Assembly: GCF_900101455.1 (NCBI RefSeq)
Contig: NZ_FMZJ01000001.1
Location: 186,001 to 250,000, forward strand
From: Sphingomonas sp. YR710
GTDB lineage: Bacteria; Pseudomonadota; Alphaproteobacteria; Sphingomonadales; Sphingomonadaceae
DNA: 64,000 nucleotides
Reading direction: 5' to 3'
This document shows positions 16,833 through 24,776 of this stretch, piece after piece. Positions within the stretch are counted from its first letter, which is position 1. The number at the start of each line of letters is the position of its first letter. The notes beneath the pieces were generated by a model. That model did no database searches and was not told where the DNA came from. It saw nothing but the letters and a program-made list of their open reading frames with translations. The translations under genes and the position numbers were made by a program.

Positions 16833-19531
16833 AAGACCTGCCCGCCATCGCCGTTCGGGATAAGGGCGCGCATGGGCCGGATACGGCGCGCGCATTGTTC
16901 TGGCGGCTGGTGTGGCTCTATCAGGGGGGCTGTTTCACCGCGTTGTCGGTGACGATGCTGCTCGTTCTGCTCGGGCTGGAATTCAATTTCTTCCAGTGGT
17001 GCGTGCTGTTCGTCGAAACGCCGATCGTCGTCGCGATCTACAACCTGTCCGACGTCTATGTGATCAGGCGGCATGTTCGGCCGATCCAGGCGGCGTTGCG
17101 GATCCTCGACAGCGGCGAAACGCCGCCCGCCACGGTGACGTCCGAAGCGATGCTCTCCGCGCTCAACCTGCCCTTCTATTCCTTCCTGCGCGTGACCTTC
17201 CTGCATGGGCCGATGGTGACGGCGCTCGTCTGCATCGTGTTGCCGGCCGCCAATCTCGCGGTCAATGCGGGTTTCCAGACATGGCAGGTCGTGGCTTTTG
17301 CGATGACGACGATGTTCTTCGCATCGCCCACCCACGCGATCTTCGAATATTTCGGCGTCAGCCGGAAGATCGTCCCGACGATCCTGCGCTTGTCCGATGC
17401 GTTGGGCGGGGCGCTGGCGCCCGAATATCAGTCGCGGCTGATCGCGATCCGGCTCAAGAGCAAATTGCTGTATCTGGCGATCTTCGTGACCGCGCTGCCG
17501 CTCGCCTTCTTCGGTGTGTCGATGGCGTTCAAGGTCGATCGGATGTTCGCGGCGAACGGCGTCCATCTGAGCGCCGGGCAGATGATGCCGCTCTATATCT
17601 GGATCGCCGGCGTCGCTTTGGTCTGCATGCTCGGATCGGTAATGATGGCGCTGCTGACCGCGCTCGAAGTGTCGCGATCGGCGGGGCAGTTGATCGAGGC
17701 GATGCGTGAGGTGGAGGTCGGCAGCCTCGATGCCGTGCGCGTCGACTTGCTCACCACCGACGAATATGCCGACATCTTCCGCGGTTTCCAGCTGATGCTC
17801 GAGGCGCTGCGCGAGGAGCAACTGATCCTCGCGGTCAGCCATGATCTGGCCGGCGAACTCCAGCTCGAGATACTGATCGCCCGCGTGATGCGCGCGACCA
17901 CCGAATTGCTCAATGCAGAGCGCTCGACCCTGTTCATCTATGACGAAAAGACGCACGAGCTCTTCTCGCTATTTGCCGAGGGCGATCTGGTGCGCGAGAT
18001 CCGCATCCCCGCCGATCGCGGCATTGCCGGCGCGGTGTTCACCACCGGCAAGCCAGAGAATATCACCGATCCCTATTCGGATCCGCGCTTCAACCCCGAG
18101 GTCGATCGCGCGACCGGTTTCGTGACGCGATCGATTCTGTGCCAGCCGATCCTCGACAAGCATGGCGGCCGCATCGGCGTGAGCCAGGTGCTCAACAAGC
18201 GCAGCGGCGATCATTTCCTTGCGAAGGACGAGGCCCGGCTGCGCGCCTTCTCGTCGCAGATCGCGGTATGCCTCGAAAATGCCCGGCTGTTCGATGACGT
18301 GCTGAGCATGAAGAATTACAACGAAAGCATCCTCAAGAGTACGTCGAACGGCGTCATCACCTTCGATGCCGACAATCGTATCGTTCGCACCAACGAGGCC
18401 GCCCGCGCCTTACTGGGCGTATCGGAAGATCTCGCCGGGCAGGCGGCGCGCGATGTGTTCGCCGCCAACGCATGGATGGCCGAGCAGCTCGAACGCACGT
18501 CGAGCGATCTCGAATCGCATCTCGTCGTCGATACCGAGATCAAGCGGGACGATGCCACGAGCGCATCGGTCAACCTCACAGCCGCGCCGCTGATCGACGC
18601 CAATGACAACCGGATCGGCTCGATGCTGGTGCTCGAAGACATCACCTCCGAAAAGCGCGTCCGGTCAACGATGGCGCGTTATATGTCGAAGGAGGTCGCT
18701 GAACAGCTGCTCGAGGCTGGTGAGAGCGAGCTGATCGGCAAGGATCAGACCGTGTCGATCCTGTTTTCCGACGTGCGCGGCTTCACTACCATCGCCGAAG
18801 CAATCGGAGCGCGCGAGACGGTGGCGATGCTCAACAGCTACTTCACCGAGATGGTCGACGTGATCTTCGCGCATGGCGGGATCCTCGACAAATATATCGG
18901 CGACGCGATCATGGCCCTGTTCGGCGCGCCGTTCGCGGGCCCCACCGATGCCGACAATGCGATCGCCACCGCCAACCAGATGCTGGTCGAACTGGCCGCG
19001 CTCAACATGCGGCGCACGGCCGGCGGGCAGAAGCCGATCGATATCGGGCTCGGCGTCAGCACCGGCGACGTGATCGTCGGCAATATCGGCTCGATCAAGC
19101 GCATGGAATATACGGTGATCGGCGACAGCGTGAACCTCGCCTCACGGCTCGAGGGCGCGAACAAATATTATGGATCGAAGATCCTGTTCTCCGAATTCAC
19201 CAAGCAGCGCCTGACCAAACCGCTCTTGATGCGCGAGATCGATCTGATCCGGGTCAAGGGCAAGGACTTCCCGGTCGCGGTCCATGAGTCGCTCGAATAT
19301 CGGATCGGCGAACTCGACAATGGCCTCGGCCGGATGCTCGAACATTATCAGGCGGGATTCGCGGCCTATCGGGCTCAGGCGTGGGACGATGCCGAGGCTG
19401 CGTTCAAGGCGGCTTTGTCGATCATGCCCGAAGACGGCCCCTCGGCCATGTATATCGAACGCTGCCGCCGCTTCTCGGTCTCGCCCCCGCCCGCGAATTG
19501 GGACGGGATCTGGACACTCACCGACAAGTGA
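16829..19531 (+). CDS. Membrane-bound class III adenylate cyclase with GAF and PAS domains
   Basis: The 900-residue product has five or six transmembrane helices in its first 290 residues, a GAF domain (about 345-495), a PAS-like domain starting at STSNGVITFDADNRIV (about 500-610), and a catalytic cyclase homology domain (about 635-830). The metal-binding Asp residues lie in FSDVRGFT (D648) and GDAIMALFG (D692). The adenine-selecting Lys is in DKYIGDA, and YTVIGDSVNLASRLE carries the Thr typical of class IIIb. All catalytic residues I can check are present, so it should make cAMP. It overlaps the upstream MBL-GAF gene by ATGA. The longer open frame upstream is that gene in another frame. Confidence 0.92.
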   Translation: MKDLPAIAVRDKGAHGPDTARALFWRLVWLYQGGCFTALSVTMLLVLLGLEFNFFQWCVLFVETPIVVAIYNLSDVYVIRRHVRPIQAALRILDSGETPPATVTSEAMLSALNLPFYSFLRVTFLHGPMVTALVCIVLPAANLAVNAGFQTWQVVAFAMTTMFFASPTHAIFEYFGVSRKIVPTILRLSDALGGALAPEYQSRLIAIRLKSKLLYLAIFVTALPLAFFGVSMAFKVDRMFAANGVHLSAGQMMPLYIWIAGVALVCMLGSVMMALLTALEVSRSAGQLIEAMREVEVGSLDAVRVDLLTTDEYADIFRGFQLMLEALREEQLILAVSHDLAGELQLEILIARVMRATTELLNAERSTLFIYDEKTHELFSLFAEGDLVREIRIPADRGIAGAVFTTGKPENITDPYSDPRFNPEVDRATGFVTRSILCQPILDKHGGRIGVSQVLNKRSGDHFLAKDEARLRAFSSQIAVCLENARLFDDVLSMKNYNESILKSTSNGVITFDADNRIVRTNEAARALLGVSEDLAGQAARDVFAANAWMAEQLERTSSDLESHLVVDTEIKRDDATSASVNLTAAPLIDANDNRIGSMLVLEDITSEKRVRSTMARYMSKEVAEQLLEAGESELIGKDQTVSILFSDVRGFTTIAEAIGARETVAMLNSYFTEMVDVIFAHGGILDKYIGDAIMALFGAPFAGPTDADNAIATANQMLVELAALNMRRTAGGQKPIDIGLGVSTGDVIVGNIGSIKRMEYTVIGDSVNLASRLEGANKYYGSKILFSEFTKQRLTKPLLMREIDLIRVKGKDFPVAVHESLEYRIGELDNGLGRMLEHYQAGFAAYRAQAWDDAEAAFKAALSIMPEDGPSAMYIERCRRFSVSPPPANWDGIWTLTDK

Positions 19532-19552
19532 CACTCATATCGCGGTAATTGC

Positions 19553-19571
19553 TATTACGTCCCCAAAACTT
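19553..19571 (+). repeat. REP-like short repeat, single copy (TATTACGTCCCC type)
   Basis: TATTACGTCCCC followed by AAAAC lies between the convergent cyclase and 77-aa genes. The same 12-base core appears inverted at 24582-24593 and once more with one change at 24621-24632. A single arm like this is typical of extragenic palindrome families that also occur as inverted pairs. Confidence 0.5.
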
Positions 19572-19803
19572 AGAATCGCGAGAGCAGCCCCCGTTTGCTG
19601 TCCGGCTTCGGCGTGATCGCCTTGCGGAACCACTCTGCCAGATCGGAGATCTCGGTCGCGGCCTGTGGATCGTCGCCCTCGATATTCCTGGCGGCAAAGG
19701 CCAGTTCGTCGGCGACGGCAACGATCTGGCCAGTGCTGATCGCCTTGGACCTGTGCAGGCCCAGCAGGACAGCCTTGATGGCGGCTTCGGTTGCACGGTC
19801 CAT
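19570..19803 (-). CDS. Small hypothetical protein (77 aa)
   Basis: The start MDRATEAAIKAVLLG sits behind GAGGAG with a good spacing. The protein is helical and charged (AVADELAFAARNIEGDDPQAATEISDLAEWFRKA). It has no signal peptide or membrane segment. The frame stays open upstream for 26 codons, but those lack a ribosome-binding site. It is convergent with the cyclase and the next minus-strand gene lies upstream. No function recognised. Confidence 0.65.
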   Translation of the reverse strand: MDRATEAAIKAVLLGLHRSKAISTGQIVAVADELAFAARNIEGDDPQAATEISDLAEWFRKAITPKPDSKRGLLSRF

Positions 19804-19894
19804 GCAGTCTCCTCTGACGGTCATAGCCGCGCATATAGGATAGGGCCGCCATCGTGGACAGCCCATGCATGGCCGAGTCAAATCATCCGGAGCG

Positions 19895-20422
19895 TCAGGG
19901 CGCCCGCGCGATCATCAGCGGTAAGGCGGGCTTTCCGCTTCCCGCGACCTGCAAGATATAGGAGCCAGGCTCCAGCGCGAAATCGACAATCTTGCGGATG
20001 CCCGAACAATCGGGGCCATGGCCATGCGCTGTCGAGGCGATGGCTTTCGTGCCGCTGAGCACGTCAATCCAGGCGCCGGCGCCAAGTGCCACGCGGTAGG
20101 TGCCGGCATGTTGGACGGTGAACGCGAACAGGCCGCCATAGCTCGCCGCATCACCGGGCTTTTCCGGGCTGGTCACGTAGCGCATCTCGCTGGTCGGCCT
20201 GAGCGTCGCGTCTGCGGCCGTCTCGATTTCCAGCGGCGCGGCGCGGGTGCCCGATGCCGCGCCGGCCGCCATGATCGGATGGCGCGAAGTCCAACCGGCA
20301 AGCTCGGCCGGCAACGTCGCCGGCCCGGCCGCACAGCGCTGGTCATCGGCCTGCGCCCGGACTTCTGACAGCGGCATCATCAATGCAATCCCAGCCAATA
20401 TTGCAACATGAGCATGACGCAT
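19895..20422 (-). CDS. Hypothetical secreted protein
   Basis: The 175-residue protein begins with a clear signal peptide (HVAILAGIALMMPLSEVRAQA), so it is probably periplasmic. The mature part is beta-rich (YGGLFAFTVQHAGTYRVALGAGAWIDVL), with two cysteines, one after cleavage and one in GPDCSGIRK, that could form a disulphide. The C-terminal half resembles a small beta-sandwich (LEPGSYILQVAGSG). I do not recognise a named family. The divergent AT-rich stretch at 20447-20466 may hold its promoter. Confidence 0.65.
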   Translation of the reverse strand: MRHAHVAILAGIALMMPLSEVRAQADDQRCAAGPATLPAELAGWTSRHPIMAAGAASGTRAAPLEIETAADATLRPTSEMRYVTSPEKPGDAASYGGLFAFTVQHAGTYRVALGAGAWIDVLSGTKAIASTAHGHGPDCSGIRKIVDFALEPGSYILQVAGSGKPALPLMIARAP

Positions 20423-20498
20423 CCTGCTTTCCCTTTCGAGTTATGGATATATATTAACATATATAGCGTTGAGCCAAGGCACAACGCCGGGTTGAGGC

Positions 20499-22844
20499 AT
20501 GGGGATCTGGGCGACGCGCGGCATAACCATTGGCTTGCCCCGCGCGGCGTCGTTCCCTACTTGTTCGCATGTGACTCGCGATATCGCATCTTCCGAACCC
20601 GCTTATCTGCGCGGGCTGAACGCTCCGCAGCGCGAGGCCGTGCTGACTACCGAGGGGCCGGTGCTAGTGCTCGCCGGCGCCGGCACCGGCAAGACGGCGG
20701 CGCTGACCGCGCGGCTCGCGCATCTGGTCGCGACGCGGCGGGCATGGCCGTCGGAGATCCTTGCGGTCACCTTCACCAACAAGGCCGCGCGCGAGATGAA
20801 GGAGCGGATCGGCCGCATCCTGGGCGAGGCGGTCGAGGGGATGCCGTGGCTCGGCACCTTCCATGCGATCGCCGCGCGGATGCTGCGCCGGCACGCCGAG
20901 CTCGTCGGCCTGACGCCGAGTTTCACGATCCTCGATACCGACGATCAGCTCCGGCTGCTCAAGCAAATCCTCGCCGCCGCGAGCATCGACGAGAAACGCT
21001 GGCCCGCGCGCCAGTTCGCGGGGCTAATCGATCGCTGGAAGAATAGGGGGCTCAACCCCGCGGATATCGACGCCGGCGAATCCGAACTGTTTGCGAACGG
21101 CAAGGCGGGCGAGCTCTACGCGCAATATCAGGCGCGGCTGCGCGCGGTGAATGCCTGCGATTTCGGCGATCTGCTGTTGCACATGCTGACGATCCTGAAG
21201 ACGCATCGCGACGTGCTCGAACTGTATCAGCAGCGCTTCCGCTATGTGCTGGTCGACGAATATCAGGATACCAACAGCTCGCAATATCTGTGGCTGCGGC
21301 TGATCGCGCAGGAGCGCAAGAATATCTGCTGCGTCGGCGACGATGACCAGTCGATCTATTCGTGGCGCGGCGCCGAGGTGGCGAATATCCTGCGTTTCGA
21401 CCGCGATTTTCCCGGCGCGACGGTGATCAAGCTCGAACAGAATTACCGATCGACCCCGCATATCCTTGCCGCCGCCTCGGGCGTGATCGCGCATAATGGC
21501 GGTCGGCTCGGCAAGACCTTGTGGACCGACGAGGCCGAGGGCGAGAAGGTCCGCGTGATCGGCGTGTGGGACGGACCCGAGGAGGCCCGCCGGATCGGCG
21601 ACGAGATCGAGGCGCATCAGCGCAGCGGCGGGAAGCTCGATGATGCGGCAATCCTGGTCCGCGCGCAGTTCCAGACCCGCGAGTTCGAGGACCGCTTCAT
21701 CGCGATCGGGCTGCCCTACCGGATCGTCGGCGGCTTCCGATTCTACGAGCGCGCCGAGATCCGCGATGCTTTGGCCTATCTGCGGGTGATTGCCCAACCG
21801 GCCGACGACCTGGCGTTCGAGCGGATCGTCAACACGCCCAAGCGCGGCATTGGCGATAAGGCGATGGCCAAGCTCCACATGCTCGCGCGCGCCGAGGACA
21901 TCCCGCTAACCGTCGCCGCCGCTCGTATTCTCGGCACCGACGAGCTGACCCCGCAGGCGCGCCGCGCGCTCGGCAATCTGGTCGGCGATATCGCGCGCTG
22001 GCGCGACCTCTCGAACGACATGGGCCATGCCGATCTCACGCGGCAGGTGCTCGAGGAATCGGGCTATGTCGCGATGCTCCAGAACGAGAAGTCGACCGAG
22101 GCCGAAGGGCGGCTCGAAAATCTGAACGAGCTTGCGCGGGCGATGGAAGATTATGAGAATCTTCCGGCTTTCCTCGAGCATGTCAGCCTCGTCATGGACA
22201 ATGACGCCGACGCCGAAAGCGCGAAGGTGACGATCATGACGATCCACGCCGCCAAGGGTCTTGAGTTCGATACCTTGTTCCTGCCCGGATGGGAGGAAGG
22301 CGTGTTCCCGTCGCAGCGCGCGATGGACGAGGGCGGGCTCGCCAGCCTCGAGGAGGAACGGCGGCTGGCTTATGTCGCGATCACCCGCGCGCGGCGGCGC
22401 TGCACGATCTTCCATGCCGCGAACCGGCGCGTTTACGGCCAGTGGACCTCGTCGATTCCGTCGCGCTTCGTTTCCGAACTGCCGCTCGCCCATATCGAGA
22501 CCGAGACGACGATGGCCGGCGGCGAATCGCTATGGCGCGCGCAATGGTCCGAACGCGCCGATCCGTTCGCGCATCTCGGCCGCAGCACCGGGCGCGGCCC
22601 CGGCTGGCAGCGCGCGACCGCTGCCGGTGGCGTCGCCAAGGTGCCGGGCCGGGTGGTCGAGGCGCGCGCCTCCGCGGTCAGCTTCGCGCAGGCTCCGCGC
22701 AAGGACATCGCGCTGGGTGTGCGCGTGTTCCACACCAAGTTCGGCTATGGCGCGGTGGTGGAGATCGAGGGCAACAAGCTGGAGATCGATTTCGAGCAGG
22801 CGGGGCGCAAGCGGGTGCTCGACAGCTTCGTGACCTTGCCGTGA
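20499..22844 (+). CDS. uvrD: UvrD/PcrA-type superfamily 1 DNA helicase
   Basis: The 781-residue 3'-5' helicase acts in nucleotide-excision and mismatch repair and removes proteins from DNA. Conserved motifs are LNAPQREAV (Q motif), GAGTGKTAALTARL (Walker A), LAVTFTNKAAREM, VLVDEYQDTN (Walker B), GDDDQSIYSWRGA, LEQNYRST, TIHAAKGLEFDTLFLPG and VAITRAR. The C-terminus (VFHTKFGYGAVVEIEG) is the Tudor-like domain of PcrA/UvrD that contacts RNA polymerase. The first 24 residues have no family counterpart; a GTG at 20571 is an alternative start. It faces the GST gene with a 4-base gap. Confidence 0.92.
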   Translation: MGIWATRGITIGLPRAASFPTCSHVTRDIASSEPAYLRGLNAPQREAVLTTEGPVLVLAGAGTGKTAALTARLAHLVATRRAWPSEILAVTFTNKAAREMKERIGRILGEAVEGMPWLGTFHAIAARMLRRHAELVGLTPSFTILDTDDQLRLLKQILAAASIDEKRWPARQFAGLIDRWKNRGLNPADIDAGESELFANGKAGELYAQYQARLRAVNACDFGDLLLHMLTILKTHRDVLELYQQRFRYVLVDEYQDTNSSQYLWLRLIAQERKNICCVGDDDQSIYSWRGAEVANILRFDRDFPGATVIKLEQNYRSTPHILAAASGVIAHNGGRLGKTLWTDEAEGEKVRVIGVWDGPEEARRIGDEIEAHQRSGGKLDDAAILVRAQFQTREFEDRFIAIGLPYRIVGGFRFYERAEIRDALAYLRVIAQPADDLAFERIVNTPKRGIGDKAMAKLHMLARAEDIPLTVAAARILGTDELTPQARRALGNLVGDIARWRDLSNDMGHADLTRQVLEESGYVAMLQNEKSTEAEGRLENLNELARAMEDYENLPAFLEHVSLVMDNDADAESAKVTIMTIHAAKGLEFDTLFLPGWEEGVFPSQRAMDEGGLASLEEERRLAYVAITRARRRCTIFHAANRRVYGQWTSSIPSRFVSELPLAHIETETTMAGGESLWRAQWSERADPFAHLGRSTGRGPGWQRATAAGGVAKVPGRVVEARASAVSFAQAPRKDIALGVRVFHTKFGYGAVVEIEGNKLEIDFEQAGRKRVLDSFVTLP

Positions 22845-22848
22845 CTGT

Positions 22849-23502
22849 TCACGCCGGCGCGTTTTCCCTGAACGGCTGCAATTGCGCCTCCATCGCCCGC
22901 GTAAATGCGGGGCGGCTTTCGCAGCGCTGGCGATAGGCGTCGAGCGTCGGATAATCGGCCAGCATCCCGCAACCGACCAATTCGCGCAGTACCGTCGTCA
23001 TGATCAGGTCGGCGGCGGTGAAGCGCCCGTCGACCAGATAGGGTCTGTCGCCGAGCCATGTAGCGAGCGCCTCGAGACGTCCCTTCAGCATCGCGTGCAA
23101 TTGCGGGCGCCGTTCCTCGACCCATGGCTCGCCGACGTGGATGACATCGAGCCATGCATAGCTCTCGACATGCGGCTCGACCGAATTGAGCGCCGCGATC
23201 ACCCAACTCATCATGCGCGCGCGGCCCGCGGGATCGCGGGGGCACAAAGCATCGGATTGCTCGGCGATATGCAGCACGATCGCGCCGGATTCGAACATCT
23301 CGACATCGTCGTCCCGAAAAGCGGGAACCTGCCCGAACGGCTGCCATTCGCGATAGTCCGGCGACGCCAGGATCGTGCGATCTACCAGCGTCGCTTCATA
23401 GGGAATGCTGGCCTCTTCGAGCGCCCAGCGCACCCGGAGGTCGCGCACATAGCCCTGGGCGAAGGGCGGCACCCAGCGGAAGGCCGATAGCTCGGTCGTC
23501 AT
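22849..23502 (-). CDS. Glutathione S-transferase family protein
   Basis: The 217-residue product has an N-terminal thioredoxin-like domain with QVPAFRDDD (cis-Pro loop) and FESGAIVLHIAE (glutathione gamma-glutamyl contact), and a helical C-terminal domain with FTAADLIMTTVLRE. It conjugates or reduces substrates with glutathione; the substrate is unknown. The ribosome-binding site AGGAGA is well placed. It lies 51 bases downstream of a 2-hydroxyacid dehydrogenase gene on the same strand, and that gap contains a 10-bp palindrome. Confidence 0.85.
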   Translation of the reverse strand: MTTELSAFRWVPPFAQGYVRDLRVRWALEEASIPYEATLVDRTILASPDYREWQPFGQVPAFRDDDVEMFESGAIVLHIAEQSDALCPRDPAGRARMMSWVIAALNSVEPHVESYAWLDVIHVGEPWVEERRPQLHAMLKGRLEALATWLGDRPYLVDGRFTAADLIMTTVLRELVGCGMLADYPTLDAYRQRCESRPAFTRAMEAQLQPFRENAPA

Positions 23503-23542
23503 GTCATCATCTCCTGCGGTTCTGGCTGGTAGGCAAGGTATG

Positions 23543-23552
23543 TTGATATCAA
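23543..23552 (-). promoter_or_regulatory. Palindrome upstream of the GST gene
   Basis: TTGATATCAA is a perfect 10-bp palindrome about 41 bases before the GST start codon, in an AT-rich patch in an otherwise GC-rich region. It could be an operator for a dimeric regulator. No regulator gene is adjacent. Confidence 0.25.
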
Positions 23553-23553
23553 A

Positions 23554-24528
23554 CTATTGAGTCAATCCCGATAAGGCTGTGGTTTCCGGTACGGGCGTTA
23601 TCGGCTTTCCCGTCGAAAACCATGTCGCGAGATTATCGACGACGAGCTGCCCCATGGCGGCGCGCGTAAATTCCGAGCCGGAGCCGATATGCGGCAGCAG
23701 CACGAGATTCGGGATGGCCAGCAGCGCATCGGGTACGCGGGGTTCGTCGGCATAGACGTCGAGCCCGGCGGCGAGGATCGTGCCCGATTGCAGCGCCGCG
23801 ATCAGCGCGGTCTCGTCGACTACGCTGCCGCGCGCGACGTTGATCAGTATCCCGTTCGGCCCCAAAGCGGCGAGCACTTGCGCGTCGACGAGGTGCCGTG
23901 TGCCGGCACCGCCCGGCACGATCGCGATCAGGACGTCGCTTGCCGCGGCGAGCGCGACGGGTGTCGGATGCCACGGGTAGCGCACGTCGGGTTGGGGCGA
24001 TCGGCCATGATAGGCGACGGACACGTCGAACGCCTCGAGCCGCCGCGCGATCGCCTTGCCGATATTGCCCAGGCCGAGAATCCCGACGCGCCGGCCGCGC
24101 AAGGTTGGTGAGAGCGGAAAATTGCCGGCAAGCCAGCGTCCCTCGCGCAGGAAGCGGTCCGCCTGCGGGATCTGCCGCAGGGTGGCGAGCAGCAGCCCGA
24201 TGGTCAGGTCGGCGACCTCGTCGTCGAGCACGCCCGGCGTGTTGGTGACGACGATCCCCCGGGCGGCCGCGGCGATGGCATCGACATTGTCATAGCCGAC
24301 CCCGAAGCTCGCGACGATTTCGAGCGCGGGAAGGCGGGCGAGCAGCGCCTCGTCGACCCGGCCGCCAAGCGTGCTCGTCGCGAGACCGCGGATGCGCGGA
24401 CCTATCGTGCGCAGGTGGGCGTCGGGATCGGCCTGTTCCCAAAGCCGGTGCAGAACGAATTCCGCATCCAGCGCCGCGATCACGGGGGGCAGCATCGGGG
24501 CGGTCATGAGAATGTCCGGACAGTCCAT
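23554..24528 (-). CDS. D-isomer 2-hydroxyacid dehydrogenase (glyoxylate/hydroxypyruvate reductase type)
   Basis: About 324 residues from MDCPDILMTAP. The Rossmann nucleotide-binding loop is GILGLGNIGKAIARRL. The catalytic triad of the family is visible: Arg in INVARGSVVDE, Glu in YADEPRVPDAL, and His in LLPHIGSGSE. Such enzymes reduce 2-ketoacids such as hydroxypyruvate or glyoxylate with NAD(P)H. GRSPQ at the end of the second beta strand suggests NADPH preference. The open frame begins 16 codons earlier; no candidate start has a strong ribosome-binding site. Confidence 0.88.
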   Translation of the reverse strand: MDCPDILMTAPMLPPVIAALDAEFVLHRLWEQADPDAHLRTIGPRIRGLATSTLGGRVDEALLARLPALEIVASFGVGYDNVDAIAAAARGIVVTNTPGVLDDEVADLTIGLLLATLRQIPQADRFLREGRWLAGNFPLSPTLRGRRVGILGLGNIGKAIARRLEAFDVSVAYHGRSPQPDVRYPWHPTPVALAAASDVLIAIVPGGAGTRHLVDAQVLAALGPNGILINVARGSVVDETALIAALQSGTILAAGLDVYADEPRVPDALLAIPNLVLLPHIGSGSEFTRAAMGQLVVDNLATWFSTGKPITPVPETTALSGLTQ

Positions 24529-24573
24529 GCGGCGGACTGTAACGGGCGCGGCCCGCCCCCAGAAGGAAAACTT

Positions 24574-24640
24574 CATAATTTGGGGACGTAATATTCAACA
24601 GGAGCGTCAATTCAATTTAGTATTGCGTCCCCGAAATATA
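24574..24640. repeat. Inverted pair of REP-like elements (REPIN-like)
   Basis: The left arm GGGGACGTAATA (24582-24593) and right arm TATTGCGTCCCC (24621-24632) are inverted with one mismatch in the 12-base core and partial extension to about 19 bases, separated by 27 bases. A third lone arm lies 5 kb away at 19553-19571. The element sits in the divergent intergenic region between the dehydrogenase and MFS genes. Confidence 0.55.
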
Positions 24641-24776
24641 GTGCCTCGAAATAAAGAGCTTGATCTCCTTTCGGGCTTTGGGCTTTTGGGACGTGGCCTG
24701 GAGGGGACGGAGATGCGTGCAGACAATCACCGGAGGTGTTCTTGCGCCACACGGTTCACCGCATGATCTGCCCTGC

